From Dioscorea cayenensis subsp. rotundata (taxonomy: Eukaryota; Streptophyta; Magnoliopsida; Dioscoreales; Dioscoreaceae), in NCBI RefSeq assembly GCF_009730915.1, contig NC_052484.1, forward strand, positions 4,581,926-4,645,925: DNA of 64,000 nucleotides, written 5' to 3'. The notes under the pieces are model-generated. The model saw only the letters and a program-made list of their open reading frames with translations, had not been told where the DNA came from and did not search any database. A program made the position numbers and the translations under genes. Position 1 is the first letter of the stretch; the number at the start of each line of letters is the position of its first letter. Positions 36,402-48,900 of this stretch are shown here, piece by piece.

Positions 36402-38150
36402 TTGACATGGTCGCAAGTGTACGTGCCGATCGCCTAATAAAATATGCGTAAGGTAGAGTGTCGGTCCACAGGAAAGAAAGTGAATACTAGTAATGACTCT
36501 AAACCCCAAAAAATAGCCTGAAAGATTGAGTGGTGTGTGTGTGTGTGTGTGTGTGTGTGCGAACAAAAACAAATCAAAACAAGAAAATACAGGAAATGAT
36601 AGGAGAGGAGTCAAGTAAGAAAGCGATGTCCGGGCTTAGCATCCCTCTAAAGTTATGAGGTATAGTACAATGATTGTCTAAACATGATACAAAACTCTGA
36701 TTTCTCAGGCGAAGTGTAACTGAATAGTTGTAGAGCTGATATAGACATCCACATAATCGCACTAATACTCTATGAGACCTTATTGTGGTTAATAACAATC
36801 TCTAAAGTAGATAATCTCCCTTCCCCCCTCCACAAAGAGAAAAATTATTCCTAATTCGACTACAGAGCAGAAATGTGATTTCTCTTAAAATCCACTCCAC
36901 ATGATTGCAAAGGGCATGGAGATTAACACTAATCCACTCGGAAAGATAGTGGGAGACAAAGTCTCTTTGATACCCTAACTAGAGGTGTACCCACTATTTT
37001 CTTGAATTGCGGCAAGTCTATGTTAGGTGAGAATTTTTTCTCGTCACGTAACAATACCAATATGATAGCTAGGGCTTCCACCTCGCTAGCAACCAAGCAT
37101 TCAATCACACAATTGGACTCAAACAGATGAGATTGCAAATAAGAAAAATAAACATTCAAAGCATAAAAAATCCAACAACTAATGTCAAAATATACGCCCT
37201 AGAGTTCAACTATGCCCAAACATCTACAAATTAGCCATCCATTAATGGAGGGCAAGCATTCAAGATACAAATAATGGAGAAAAAACATGAGAATTATAAA
37301 AACCACCTTTTCAATCCCTAGAATGAAGAATCACCAGAGGAGTTGCTTGAAAAGCTTATACGCACACCGCCAAGGTAAGCTTGACAGCTACGATCTTCAA
37401 TCCCCTTGAATGTAGATCCGAATCCCTCTCCAAATCGCTCCTTAGGTGCTAGAGATTCGTCTCTTTTCTCCCCTAACTCCGCCTCCAAGAGTCGCCCCCA
37501 AAGAATAAAAGAATAGAATAGAGAATGCCTAAAAGAAAATCTCACAAGTTCTATTTATACCTGACTGCTTACGGGCTGCTTACGGGCATAAGGGCTAGGC
37601 GGTAAGGGAGCTAGAGAAGATGGGCGTGAGCCTCACAGGAACATTTATGGCTGTAAGTTACGTTCGTAAGGTCTTCTGTATGTATTACATTCCAGCTTAC
37701 AATCATAAGCGCTGGACCGTAAGCTTCACTATTCTACTTCTTGCTACCGTCCTTACGGGCGTATGTTGTAATTATAAGCTCTTCTGGATGGTCCTTACAG
37801 GCTTAAGTCTTGTCCGTAAAGTACTATGAATTAGCTCTGAATCATTCTTATGGGTATAAGTATGGCCGCAAGGTCTTCTGGAATTAGCTTACAGCTGTAA
37901 GGTGGGTCATAAGCTGTTCGTAAACCACCCGGTTTGCCTTGCCCTTATACTAATGATGCCGAGAGGGCTCCAACTTCATCATTTAAGGTCTGAAATGCTT
38001 TATTTAGCTCTCTCTCATTTTTAAGCATTGCCCTAAGCTTGTTAATATGAAACACACTACATTTAGCATTGAATTCCACAATATGATCTTAATACATGTC
38101 GGATGAGTATACAAATTGGTATACAATACATGCATGTTGTACACTCATCA
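36402..38150. mobile_element. Possible LTR (TGACATGGTCGC ... GTACACTCATCA)
   Basis: The right end on the minus strand reads TGATGAGTGTACAACATGC, a start common to several plant LTRs. The left end (minus strand) finishes CGCACGTACACTTGCGACCATGTCA with the first and last bases TG/CA. No coding domain. The flanking 5-mers (CCTTT and TATTT) agree at only three positions, so I hold this loosely. Contains a (GT)n microsatellite at 36532-36559. Confidence 0.35.
37563..37935. repeat. Cluster of degenerate palindromes of the form CTTACGG-n-CGTAAG
   Basis: About ten imperfect inverted motifs in 370 bp, such as GCTTACGGGCATAAG, TTACGTTCGTAAG, CTTACAATCATAAG, CCTTACAGGCTTAAG, CTTATGGGTATAAG and CTTACAGCTGTAAG. 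They are separated by TCTTCTGG-like words. Lies inside the LTR-like block. Confidence 0.7.
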
Positions 38151-39156
38151 TATTTCCATCACTTTTTCCTTTTATTTACACAACCATCATAGTTCCTCTA
38201 ATCATACCTCCACTCTATTAACCACATCATTTTTACCATCATTTCTCACAATTTTGTGGTAATTGTTTACATTTAATCCTCAAAAGCATTATATCAAACA
38301 CTTTGCATATATCAACAAAATCCCCTCACATGAATACCAATATAACCCATAAATATGACCCATTTACATACACCATTCATCAAGCATTTTTCTTCAACCC
38401 TAATCAACCATTCACCCTATCTAATACATAAGATTTATATACTTCTCTTGAATAAATCATGATAGACCTCTCTCCCAAAGGTCTTTAGTTTTCATAACCC
38501 ACAACCATCAAATACAAAGTTGATTTTGCAAAAACAAAGTGGGTTTTTGGTGAATAAAATGTTGATGAACCAACATACATATAAACCTCTGAAATACACA
38601 TATTATGATTTCACACAACATGAGCTCATAAGCTAGAATAACAAAGGGATCATTCAAGAAGCCCAAAGAAGTTATAAAGCCCAAAATGTTTATAGTAATA
38701 GAAGAAAGTTTAACCCACTCACCTTGCTTGTTCTCCTCCTCCTTAATTCTATATATCTAGTGGAAACAATAGGGACAACTTTAAACAACAAAACCTAATC
38801 TTATGTATCGTTAAAATCAAGGAGGTAACTTAAACTTAAGCAAAATCAAAGGATTTTCTTACCTTTAATCATCAAAGGGAAGAATATTAATAGAGAAAAG
38901 GTTAGGGTTTGCAATCCAAGGATGAAAGTGGAATTGGAAGAGAAAGGGCTGCAGTTTTAAAAACTTCTCATGTTGCTACAATTCCTGTAAAAGTTACAAT
39001 ACTGGGCTAAAAATGCTATAATAACAAGCTTAGAAAGTGGGTTATAACAAGTAGGTTCTCTTAAGGAATATTTAAAGACACTAATTCAAATAAGTGTCCT
39101 ACTTTATGGCCGGTCTTAAGAATATCTACTATGAAATTCAAAGATGATAGAGACCT
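38151..39156. other. AT-rich non-coding spacer
   Basis: No gene seen; long A/C-rich runs without coding bias. Similar in texture to 35600-36400, so the block at 36402-38150 may be an insertion in one older repeat. Confidence 0.4.
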
Positions 39157-39388
39157 CTCTTTGATACCAAGTTGAAGAAAAAGATTGATTCATCTCATTA
39201 CTAGATAAATCATCCGGGTACAGGAGGACATCTATGCATTAATTGAGAAAGGGCATAACTACATGCAATTAGAATACGATTTTAAAGAGGTTGAGGAGAC
39301 AAGGTGTTAGTAGTCACTATACTATGGGTCACAGGTGTCACAGATGTTCATGTGATTGGTAGCTTATATTACAATTTTGCTTTTGACA
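39157..39388 (-). repeat. Orphan copia LTR with primer-binding site
   Basis: On the minus strand, TGTCAAAAGCAAAATTGTA starts at 39388 and the LTR ends CTTTTTCTTCA at 39173. After three bases comes TGGTATCAAAGAG (39169-39157), a Met-tRNA-type primer site. It is the same LTR family as 23925-24141, about 216 bp. The internal region to the left is not recognisable, so only the 5' LTR and the primer site remain. Confidence 0.75.
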
Positions 39389-39525
39389 TAGCAAGCATTG
39401 AAGACCGACCTCAATGAACTTGAAAGAATAGGCAAGATGGCCAAGTAGTGCTATCACTGATGGATAATCCTTTTTGGAACAATGATTAGCTCTGGTGGTT
39501 AAGACCTTATTTTGTATATTTTCTT

Positions 39526-40397
39526 GATATGGTGATGAATGTCTTTTCATTTGGTGTTACTCCGCTAGTTTCCATCTGTTCAAAGAGTCAAAATGCCTCT
39601 TGACAGTTGCCACATAGAACATAAGCTCCTATCATTGCTGTCCATGATATTACATTCTTGGTCGTAAGTTTGGAGAAGACCTTTTCTTCTTCCTTCTCTT
39701 TTCCAGCTCTACTATATACATTGTTATCAATGCATTGGCTACAGTTGCATCCATTTTTTGGTATGATTTCAAGATCAGAGAATGCACCTGCCTTCCAAGT
39801 TCTACAATAATGGTATTTGAACATGTTACCAGAATACTTGCAAATGTGAAATCATCTGGTTCGAGGTTTTCTTCCCTCATTACAGAGAGGAGTTTTAGAA
39901 CTTCATCCACATAACCGTTTTAAACAAACTCAGAAATCAGTGAGTTCCATGTGACAAGGTCTTTGTCTTCAATCGTGTCAAAGACCCTCTTAGCATCGGT
40001 TGTGGCTGTGAATTTGGAATACATGCCAATGAGCGCACTTCCTACAAATGCATTTGGTGTCATGCCAATCTTTACCAAATTGAAATGAACTCCTCTTCCA
40101 GTATTGCACCAAGCCAATTCACCACAAGCTGCCAGAGCAGCAACAAAGCTAAATTCATCTGGTTCAAAGCCCAAAACCTTCATTTGGACATACAGAGCCA
40201 ACGCTTGCTCAAATTGCTCATTCTGGAGGTGAGCGTGGACAATGGAGTTCCAAGAGATGATATCGGCTTCCGATACAGACTTAAAAGCTTGCCATGAATC
40301 AGAAATCTCCCCATTTTTGACATACATGGTAATGAGGCTGTTTCCTATCAGTGTATCCATATACAGTCCCATTTTAACAGCAAGACCATGGAGCTAC
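39526..40397 (-). pseudogene. PPR pseudogene, 3' part
   Basis: Closely similar to codons of the intact PPR gene at 51605-52474. It is cut at its C-terminal side (no E or E+ region) near 39526 and interrupted on its 5' side by a copia element at 40398. Damage seen: a TAA in place of the CAA codon near 39919 (FVQNGY region) and a 2-bp TA insertion in the CTCTACTATA stretch near 39711. Its remaining 5' piece lies at 44876-44998. Confidence 0.9.
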
Positions 40398-40718
40398 TGT
40401 TGGATCAGAAGAGAGGAAGGTATGAACTCAGATAACACACAAGTCAAACTGGATAACTGAAGCTTAATGAGAATTAAGGCTTAACTTACAAAGAGCAAAA
40501 GCAATACAATATATAGAGAACAAAAAGCAACATAAAGAACATAGGACTCTGACTCAGCACACATGCATTAAAGTAAATAGATAAAGGGGCCATCCAATCG
40601 CAGCCCAACATTCTCTTGAGACGCCCAATCAGAACACCGCTGGATCTCCACCATGCAACGTACGTAAGAGGTCAAATCTTGTAGCCTTGGTCGTGATTCA
40701 GAGTAACATTTTTCAACA
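40398..40718 (-). repeat. 3' LTR of the copia element
   Basis: 321 bp. The region just inside it (40719-40750, CACTCCCCTTACTCTG on the plus strand) is the purine-rich tract of the minus strand. Confidence 0.93.
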
Positions 40719-40750
40719 CACTCCCCTTACTCTGAACCTCTCACACCTAG

Positions 40751-43700
40751 CTAGCTTCTGAAGAATTCAAACTTGTTGTTCGGCAGTCCCTTTGTGAAAA
40801 TATCCGCTACCTGATCATGGGTGCTACAGTGAACCACGCTGATGACTTTGTCTTTAATCAGGTCACGGATGTAGTGGTATCTTGTGTCGATATGTTTTGT
40901 TCGACTGTGGTGAACGGGGTTCTTGGAACACCAAGCCACCGCTCCTGAACCGAGTGAGAAGACCCATCTAGTAGTGCTCCGACGATCCTCCGGCGATCCT
41001 CCCCAATCACTGTCGGAATACCCAACAAGCTTGAATTGGTCATTCTTAGCATAATGTAATCCGTATCCAGTGGTGCCACTTACATATCGTAAGATTCGCT
41101 TGACTGCCCCATATTGATGCTTTGTTGGCGATTGCATGAAGCGTGCAACTACGGAGACGGCATGCATTAAGTCAGGGCGAGTGTGAGTAAGGTAGAGAAG
41201 GCTCCCTACTATTCTCCTGTATTTGGTGCAATCTACATCCCCGGATCCATCCTTCATTTGCAGTTTTTCATTCAGATTTATTGGTCCGCCAACAGGATTG
41301 CAGTGCAACAACCCAGCTTTGCTCAAAAGGTCTTCAGCATACTTCCATTGAGAAACGAACAGAGAATCCTTGTATTGTGTGACCTCCAAGCCAAGGAAGT
41401 ATTTCAGTTGTCCAAGATCAGACATCTCAAATACTTTCATCATGCTTTCCTTGAATTGAGTTAACAATTCAATCGAACTTCCCATATATATAATATCATC
41501 GACGTATAGACATAGCAGCAAGGTTTCTGCATTTGCAACCGTCTTCCTATACACTGTTGGTTCATTTGTACTTCTCACGAATCCCGCCTGCTGAAAATAA
41601 GCATCGATTCGACTGTACCAGGTTCATGGTGCTTGTCGAAGCCCATACAACGCCTTGCGAAGTCGATAGACATGATCTTCTTTTCCTTTGATGCCAAAAC
41701 CTTCAGGCTTCTGTACATAAACTTCTTCCATTAGCTCACCATTTAAGAACGCCGTTTTGACATCCAACTGAAAAATTCTCCATCCTCATTGAACACCTAC
41801 AGAGAGAAATAGTCTAACTGTTTCCATCCGAGCAACCGGGGAGAATATCTCATCAAAATCAACACCCTCAACCTGACTGTAACCCTTGGCCACAATCCTT
41901 GCCTTCTTTCTCAGCAGTGTTTCATCAGGATTGTATTTGGACTTGAAGACCCATTTCAAACCGATGGCCTTCTTTCTTTCTGGTAGGATAGTCAACTCCC
42001 AGGTTTTGTTCTTGTGAATCGCCTCTATCTCTTCCTGCATGGCAGCAACCCATCCTTTATCCTTGGCAGTGTCGACGAATGATGTAGGGTCTACAGCAGT
42101 TAGAGTGAAGGAACATTCATCATATATATCAGTTAAGTTTCTATACCTTGCCGGTGGGTCTTCATCTTCAGTTGTGTTGATAGGAAGCGAAGATCGTGAG
42201 TTGTCGTGATCCTGAGATGTAACCAGCTGTTCATCTGGAGGATCACGTGGAGAGAAAGCATCTTGATCAGCTACATCTCCTTCATTTTCATCATCAAATG
42301 GCACACAATTTCTTGCAGTTGAAACATCTCCTGCCCAATTCCACTTTTTCTTTTCAAAGAACTTTACATTTCTGTTGACCTGCACTTTCTTTGTGAGTGG
42401 GTCAAAGATCTTGTATGCCTTGGCATTCTCGCAGTATCCAATGAAAACCCCGGGAGTGGATTTGGAGTCAAGTTTTCGTCTTTGCTGTGGGTCAGTGAGT
42501 GAGTAGGTCAAGCACTCGAATATTCTAAAGTGCTTTACGCCTAGCTTTGTCCCCGTCAACGCCTCATACGGAGTTTGGTCTTCAAGTGCCGAGGTTGGTG
42601 ATCGGTTTAGGATATGAACGGCAGTGCTCACAGCCTCCGCCCAAAACTGTGTAGGCATCGATGTTTCCTTCAATATTGTTCGCGCCATCTCAGTCACGGT
42701 ACGATTCTTTCGTTCCGCGATTCCGTTTTGCTGTGGAGAGCGAGGTATAGTGAATTGTTGCCGAATCCCGGTGAGCTCACAGTATGTTTTGAATTCCTTG
42801 GCTGTAAATTCTCCACCACGGTCCGTGCGGAGGGATTTCAGTGGCAATGAGAGCTGTCTCTCAACAAAGAGCTTGAATAGCTTGAACTTCTCCAAGGCAT
42901 CAGATTTCCTTTGAAGAAAATAAACTCAACTGTGGCGAGAGTAATCGTCTGTTAGTAAGAAGAAGTAATGATTTCCTCCGAGTGATGGAGTTTGCATCGG
43001 GCCAACAAGATCCCATGAACCAACTCCAGAGGTATGTTTGATCTCCCAGCTTGCCCAGTGGGAAAAACAACTCGTGTCTGTTTACCCAATGAACAGGTTT
43101 CACAAGGTTCAATGTTATGAATTTTTGGAAGCCCATCAACCATTTGCTTCTCTGCCAAATGTTTAAGGCTTCTCTGGTTCAGGTGACCATTGCGTTTGTG
43201 CCAGATCTCAGATAGTTCTTCTCCACTTTGAGCCGCATTTGCTGCTCCTACATCATTTGCTTCAAGAGGAAAAAGTCTGTGATAGGTCATACTTACTTGT
43301 GCGACTTTAGCTTTGGTGGTTGCATCCCGGATGATACATTCGCCTTCTGTGAATTCCACTGAGTATCCAGTGCTCATCAGTTGTTCAACACTCAACAAGT
43401 TGTGTGCGAGATGTGGCACGTATTGCACGTTGGTCAGAGTGTTTGTTCTTCCACAGCCGGAGCTAAGAACAATGGAACCAATCCCGCCAACTTGCAGGAT
43501 TTTACCATCACCTAGCCTGATTGTCTGATTTGATACTTCCTCCAAGTTCTAAAATAGCATCCTATTTCCTGACATATGATTAGAACAACCTGAGTCAATG
43601 AGCCACATACCTCCTCTTTCACTTGTATCTTCACTGGACGCCATGAACAACAGTCCTTCATCAGCCTCCTTAGTGTCTTTAGTGTCTTCAGCGAGGTTGA

Positions 43701-44532
43701 CTTCCTTGTTCTTGTAAGGGCACAGAGATTTTATATGACCATATCTCTTGCACCCAAAGCACTGTATTCCCTTGTTCTGTTTATCACTCTCTGCCACACG
43801 AGGTTGGGGAGAATGCCATCCTCGACCTCGTCCTCTTCCTCTGTGAGAGCCTCGGCCGTGACCTCTGCCACTACGACCAGTGTGTTCTCCATGAAGAGAA
43901 CTTCTCACATGCAAGGCTTTATCTTCTTCTTGCTCACCAGCAAGATTCAGCAATGATTCATGGCTCTTCAAAGAGCTGCTTAGCTCATCAATAGTTAGAG
44001 TTTTCAGATTCTTAGCTTCAACAATGGAGTGAACGACGTGCATGAATCGTGGAGTGAGGCTGCGCAACACCTTCGAGATCACCGTCTTGACAGGTACGTT
44101 CTCCTTTAACATGCGTATCTGGTAAACGATGTCCAAGACTCTACTCATGTAGTTCTGGACGCTCTCTCCCGACTTCATCCTTATCATATCTAGCTCGCGA
44201 TGAAGTGCATGAAGCTTTATAGTGATAGTATTTTCATTACCTTGATACTCAGTCCTCAGAGTATCCCAAGCCTCCTTCACGGTCTTAGCCTCTGAAATTC
44301 GAATAAGAGACTTACGATCAAGGGCTTGTTGTATGAGGAAGAGTGCTTTTGCATCTTTCTTCATACTGTCATGAAGTCGATTGCCATCACCTTCTTCTGT
44401 GAACCCATTCTCCACGATGTTCCATAGATCTTTCGATCTAAACATCGTTTTCATCATCATACACCAGAGGTTGTAGCATTCTCCGGTAAACAAGGGAACT
44501 CCCTCCTTTGAAGATGAACTGCCTCCTGACAT
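40751..44532 (-). pseudogene. Copia gag-pol frame with four stops, a frameshift and an RNase H deletion
   Basis: ATG at 44532 (MSGGSSSSKEG) starts gag, which ends in an intact zinc knuckle CFGCKRYGHIKSLC; protease WLIDSGCSNHM follows. Breaks in reading order: TAG at 43551-43549, a one-base loss near 43012 in the integrase, TGA at 42928-42926, TGA at 41788-41786 before the QLDV region, and TGA at 41626-41624. Integrase HHCC and reverse transcriptase are otherwise easy to read, with YVDD intact at 41506-41495. RNase H jumps from AWCSKN directly to PVHHSRTKHID, so the segment with its later catalytic residues is gone. The frame ends at 40751. Confidence 0.9.
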
Positions 44533-44554
44533 GGACCTGTGTCTCTGATACCAC

Positions 44555-44875
44555 TGTTGGATCAGAAGAGAGGAAGGTATGAACTCAGATAACACACAAG
44601 TCAAACTGGATAACTGAAGCTTAATGAGAATTAAGGCTTAACTTACAAAGAGTAAAAGCAATACCATATATAGAGAACAAAAAGCAACATAAAGAACATA
44701 GGACTCTGACTCAGCACACATGCATTAAAGTAAATAGATAAAGGGGCCATCCAATCGCAGCCCAACATTCTCTCGAGACGGCCAATCAGAACAGCGCTGG
44801 ATCTCCACCATGCAACGTACGTAAGAGGTCAAATCTTGTAGCCTTGGTCGTGATTCAGAGTAACATTTTTCAACA
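44555..44875 (-). repeat. 5' LTR of the copia element
   Basis: 321 bp. Differs from the other LTR at AGAGT/AGAGC, ATACC/ATACA, TCTCG/TCTTG, ACGGCC/ACGCCC and ACAGCG/ACACCG. Confidence 0.93.
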
Positions 44876-44998
44876 GCTACTTCCTTGTAATTACAGACCA
44901 TTGGCTTACTGCTGCTGCCGTGAGGAGAATAGACACTATATATGCATTTGCAAGTACCCTACAGTCGCCCATTTGCAGGTAAAGCTTAAGACTTCAAC
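44876..44998 (-). pseudogene. PPR pseudogene, remaining 5' piece
   Basis: Matches 52472-52592 of the intact PPR gene, then switches abruptly near 44990-44998 to sequence matching the PPR/COQ6 intergenic region (54082 onward). About 1.5 kb, covering the first about 340 codons and the PPR promoter, is missing from this copy. The join falls in a short shared CTTAAGACTTCA-like word. Confidence 0.88.
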
Positions 44999-45923
44999 TT
45001 GAACTAATTCAGAGCCCATACCTCCAACTAAACTAAAGAATCAAAGCCTTTAAAAAAACCATAAATTTCCATGATAAACACAATAATGATAACAATTTTA
45101 ATAACAATATACATGTATATATTATATGCACTTTGGTTCTCACAACTTTCACAATAGATATATGCAATGGCTAAATCATTTAAATTTTCATAATATCAAG
45201 GGATTATTTCGCAAAAAATTGCGTGAGTTCTCTTCCCCTCCTCGTTTCCGTTCCAATTCCCCATTCCCTCGCCGCCGTGCCGCTGTCCCTTCGCCGGAAT
45301 CTCTCAGCATCTCCGAAGTTCTTGTCCTCATCACCGTCTTCGCATATCGACGTGGAATACGAGTGACCTCTGTGACAGTGCCTCTCGATCTTGGTTTCGT
45401 AGGTCAGCATGAAGTTTCATCCCTATTTCCAATCCATCTATAATTGCTGCTAAATTTTATCCTCTCTTAGCTCTCTAGTTGTTTAAAACCTTATCTCTTT
45501 TTCAGTAGCTCTCTCAAAATCTCATTTTTTAGGTCACCGGATTGGTAAAGGCATTTGCAAATTAAGATATGATTCTGTTCAATATATATATATATCTATA
45601 TATATATATATATTACCAATATCACTGGGATATAATTTATAGATATTTGGGGAAAAGATGTTCATCCATCATGGCTCAGAGTATGTTTGTTTCATGTTTG
45701 AAAAAAGTTATCATCTTGGCAGATTTGATTCCTATTACATATAGTATAATATAATTTTCATGTTGCAGCTTGCAAGAAGTAATATTTTCATTCAATCTTT
45801 TTTCAGTGATCGTCAACTTAATGCTGTTGTATTGTATTTTATTTCCTCCGCTTAGCAAATAATCGGGCATGATGTTAATGTTGCAACTTTCTGGTATTTT
45901 TTCTTGTGCAGGTTCTGGTCACA
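44999..45923 (+). other. 5' leader region of the COQ6 pseudogene
   Basis: Matches 54082-55003 upstream of the other COQ6 copy, including a GC-rich stretch (45225-45400) that probably holds a 5' untranslated exon followed by an intron ending TTGTGCAG just before the ATG. At 45580-45612 this copy has a (TA)n-type tract where the other has (CA)n. Confidence 0.55.
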
Positions 45924-48900
45924 ATGTTGATGTTCCGGGTTAAAAGGTTTGTCTTTCTTAATCTATGCGTATTGTTTTTCTTTACATTCTGGAATTGGTG
46001 CTTGTTGGTACTGATCTTATGCTGCTGTTTGTACTTTGAACATAACAGGGATGTTGCAAAAAGGGCATTGAACACCATGTGTTCTTCAAACTATTTGAGA
46101 AGAAGGAACTTCTGTGACACTGCAGCTGTTGAAGTCTCCTCCAGTATTGAGCGTGGCACGGTGATTTCCATTTATAATTTACCTTCAGACTGGAATTTTG
46201 TTCATTGACATGCGCATGAGCGGTCGATGGAGTTCACATGTTTATCTTAGATAGTGTGAATGGTTACCGTGTTATTTCTTTAAGGGCAGCTTGATTCAGT
46301 TCTGTCACAATTTAACATGTTGATTGCTAGATATAGCTCAAGGTATTCTTTTGTCTTGATTGTGGGAATAGCGTTTTTTAAACTGGTTTCTTGGCTGATG
46401 AATTTGAGCTCTTCTGAGGCTTTGTACAACCTATAGATGCTTACCTGATGACATGGCTTGTATCTCTAATTTCTCGATTGGCTACTCCCTTAGACATTGT
46501 GCATCTGTATGTATTCCTTAATTGTTTGAATGATGTATTAGCCTTCTTCATGTCGCATCTTGCGTTCTGCAGCAATATTTTCTCTTGTTGGAAAAGTTGT
46601 TGACTTTAGACTTTTGTTGATCAACTATCAGTTCAATTCAAAATCAGATCCATATATTTCAGTATCATAGTTTTTCTATTCTAACTTATTTCATTGGTCT
46701 TTCCAAAGTCTCCTCTAGTGTGTAGATATCATAGGTTTTTCCTTCTTTTACAATATGGCGGGCAAACATGAACATTACTTGTGCAAATTTGGGTGTGTGT
46801 GTGTTGAATTTTCTTGAGAGTCATGTTATTTGTATTTTTTTTGAAATTAAGATAAATATTAATATTGAGGGAAACAAAATCTAGAAAGTTTGGTATGGTA
46901 AGTCCATGTGAAACCAATAGATAATGTCTGTGTGGAGTGGAGATTTCTCCAAAATTTGTCGTCAAAAAGAGTTTAATGCTTGCAAACTAGCGCATACCTA
47001 CCTTGAGAGTCAATTCTCTTTTTTGTCTCTGTGTGTGGCATCTTAGTTCTTTATTATTTACTCTCAATTAGCCCCACTTGCATATTCACTATAACCATGA
47101 CCCTCATCTTATATTTCCCTATTTTGTGAATTGTATTTAGTAGGCTTAACTTTGGCACACCCATATCGTGTACTTAATCCTCCTTGATTTCTTGGCAAAG
47201 GAAGTATTCAACTTTCCAGGGTTCAAAAAGATGGCTATATTGGCAAGCAGAAATTTTACATTCCAAATTTGCTCGTTTGTTAGGAATTGAGCTATGAAAA
47301 TATAGTTCTTTTCCGGAGGTCATTTCTTTGTGTTGACAGTTACATTGAACGGAAGTATGACTTATTCAGACAGCAGATGATGAAAGCCTTATTTTCTAGA
47401 AATTAGGTGCCAATTGTGAGTAACATGTTCTTATGGCTTTGATGAACCATCAACATTGAATGAATTCTCCATTTAGCCTGAATTAGTGCATCATCACTGG
47501 GAATTATAACTGCAGTTTGTTGCCGTTCTATTTTGGATCTTTCTTTTTAGTCATTTAATGAGATACCAGGAGATAATGTGCCCTGAATCTCTTCCAGGAA
47601 GAATACATTCTCAACTTCTAAAATTATCATTTGGTTTCCACAACTGTACATTTATTGACAATACCACAAAATATTGTACCCCAAATCTCACCCAGGAGGA
47701 ATACTTCAGCTTTATTGGTTCCCACAATTTCCAATATTTTATTCTTTATTTGGTATCCACAATTTCAATCTTCTTTTATTTCTTCTGATATTAATATCAT
47801 CTAGTGGTCATCTGATGTTCTTTTGACTTATTACTTAACAGGATTATGCAGAGAAGGTTGGTATGACAAATAAGGTTGACCAACATGATATTGCAATCGT
47901 TGGTGGAGGCATGGTCGGCCTGGCTTTTGCTTGTGCATTGTGTAGGTATTATTATAATGCTTCTTTGTTAACATGAAATACTTGATTATATTTTTGTTTC
48001 TAGCCAGTGTCAAATTTTTTACTTCAAATTTGGAAACAGTAAGCTGCTGGAACTCGACTTTCATTCTTTCAACCTCCAGAAATAAACTTCTTTATGAAAC
48101 AAACCATGTTTGGTGCTTTTAGAAGGGAACAATGTAATAATTTAGTTTGTGCTCGGAAACTTTAAATAGATCAATTGCACTACATGTTTTCTCCGATGTG
48201 ATTGAAGTTGAATGTACGATTTCATATTAATATAGATTAAAATTGCACTTAAAGTCTCAAAATTATATATGTCTGCACTTTTTGATATTTTATATCTCTG
48301 TGTTTTATTTTGCAGCAAGTATGCCTTTGACAAAACAATTATCAATAGCTATTATTGACAGTAATCCTGCTTTAAGGTCAAGACAATGCTTTAATAAGAA
48401 TGCTATCCCTGATCCAAGAGTTAGCACAGTGACTCCTTCAACAATATCATTTTTCAAAGGTAATTATGCATGTGTTTTACCTGCTTCAGAAAAAAATTTA
48501 GTTCATTATCCCCATTAACTTTTGCTTATGAAATTTCATTTCTCTTATTCGTCACAGTGAAATATTAATCCGCTATTACATTGCTATCTGTAAACTCCAT
48601 TACACTGAGTAACACTATAATGTTCATTGATATTATTTAAAGTTAAAGGTTGTATGGAAACTGCTTTATTGCCTCCTTTTTAGATATTATAATTATTTAG
48701 CTAAATTAATCTGTCCATTGAGTCTATTGGAGCATAGAGCTATATTATTTATTGTTATTTATGCTTGGAGGGAGTATTCTCAATGTAGTATGGCTTTTCC
48801 CTTTATTGTGCAGAGGTTGGTGCTTGGGAGCATGTTGAGCAACAATGACATGCATTTTTTAATCAAATGCAGGTGATCCTTAGATTCCTGTTTTTTCCCC

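Larger units (their letters stand above)
40398..44875 (-). mobile_element. Young but broken Ty1/copia LTR retrotransposon
   Basis: 4478 bp, minus strand. Two 321-bp LTRs (40398-40718 and 44555-44875), each TGTTGGATC...TTTTCAACA on the plus strand, differ at five positions by my count. The 5-bp duplication GCTAC flanks it (40393-40397 and 44876-44880). The primer site TGGTATCAGAGAC lies at 44553-44541. It sits inside the PPR pseudogene and splits it. Confidence 0.95.
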
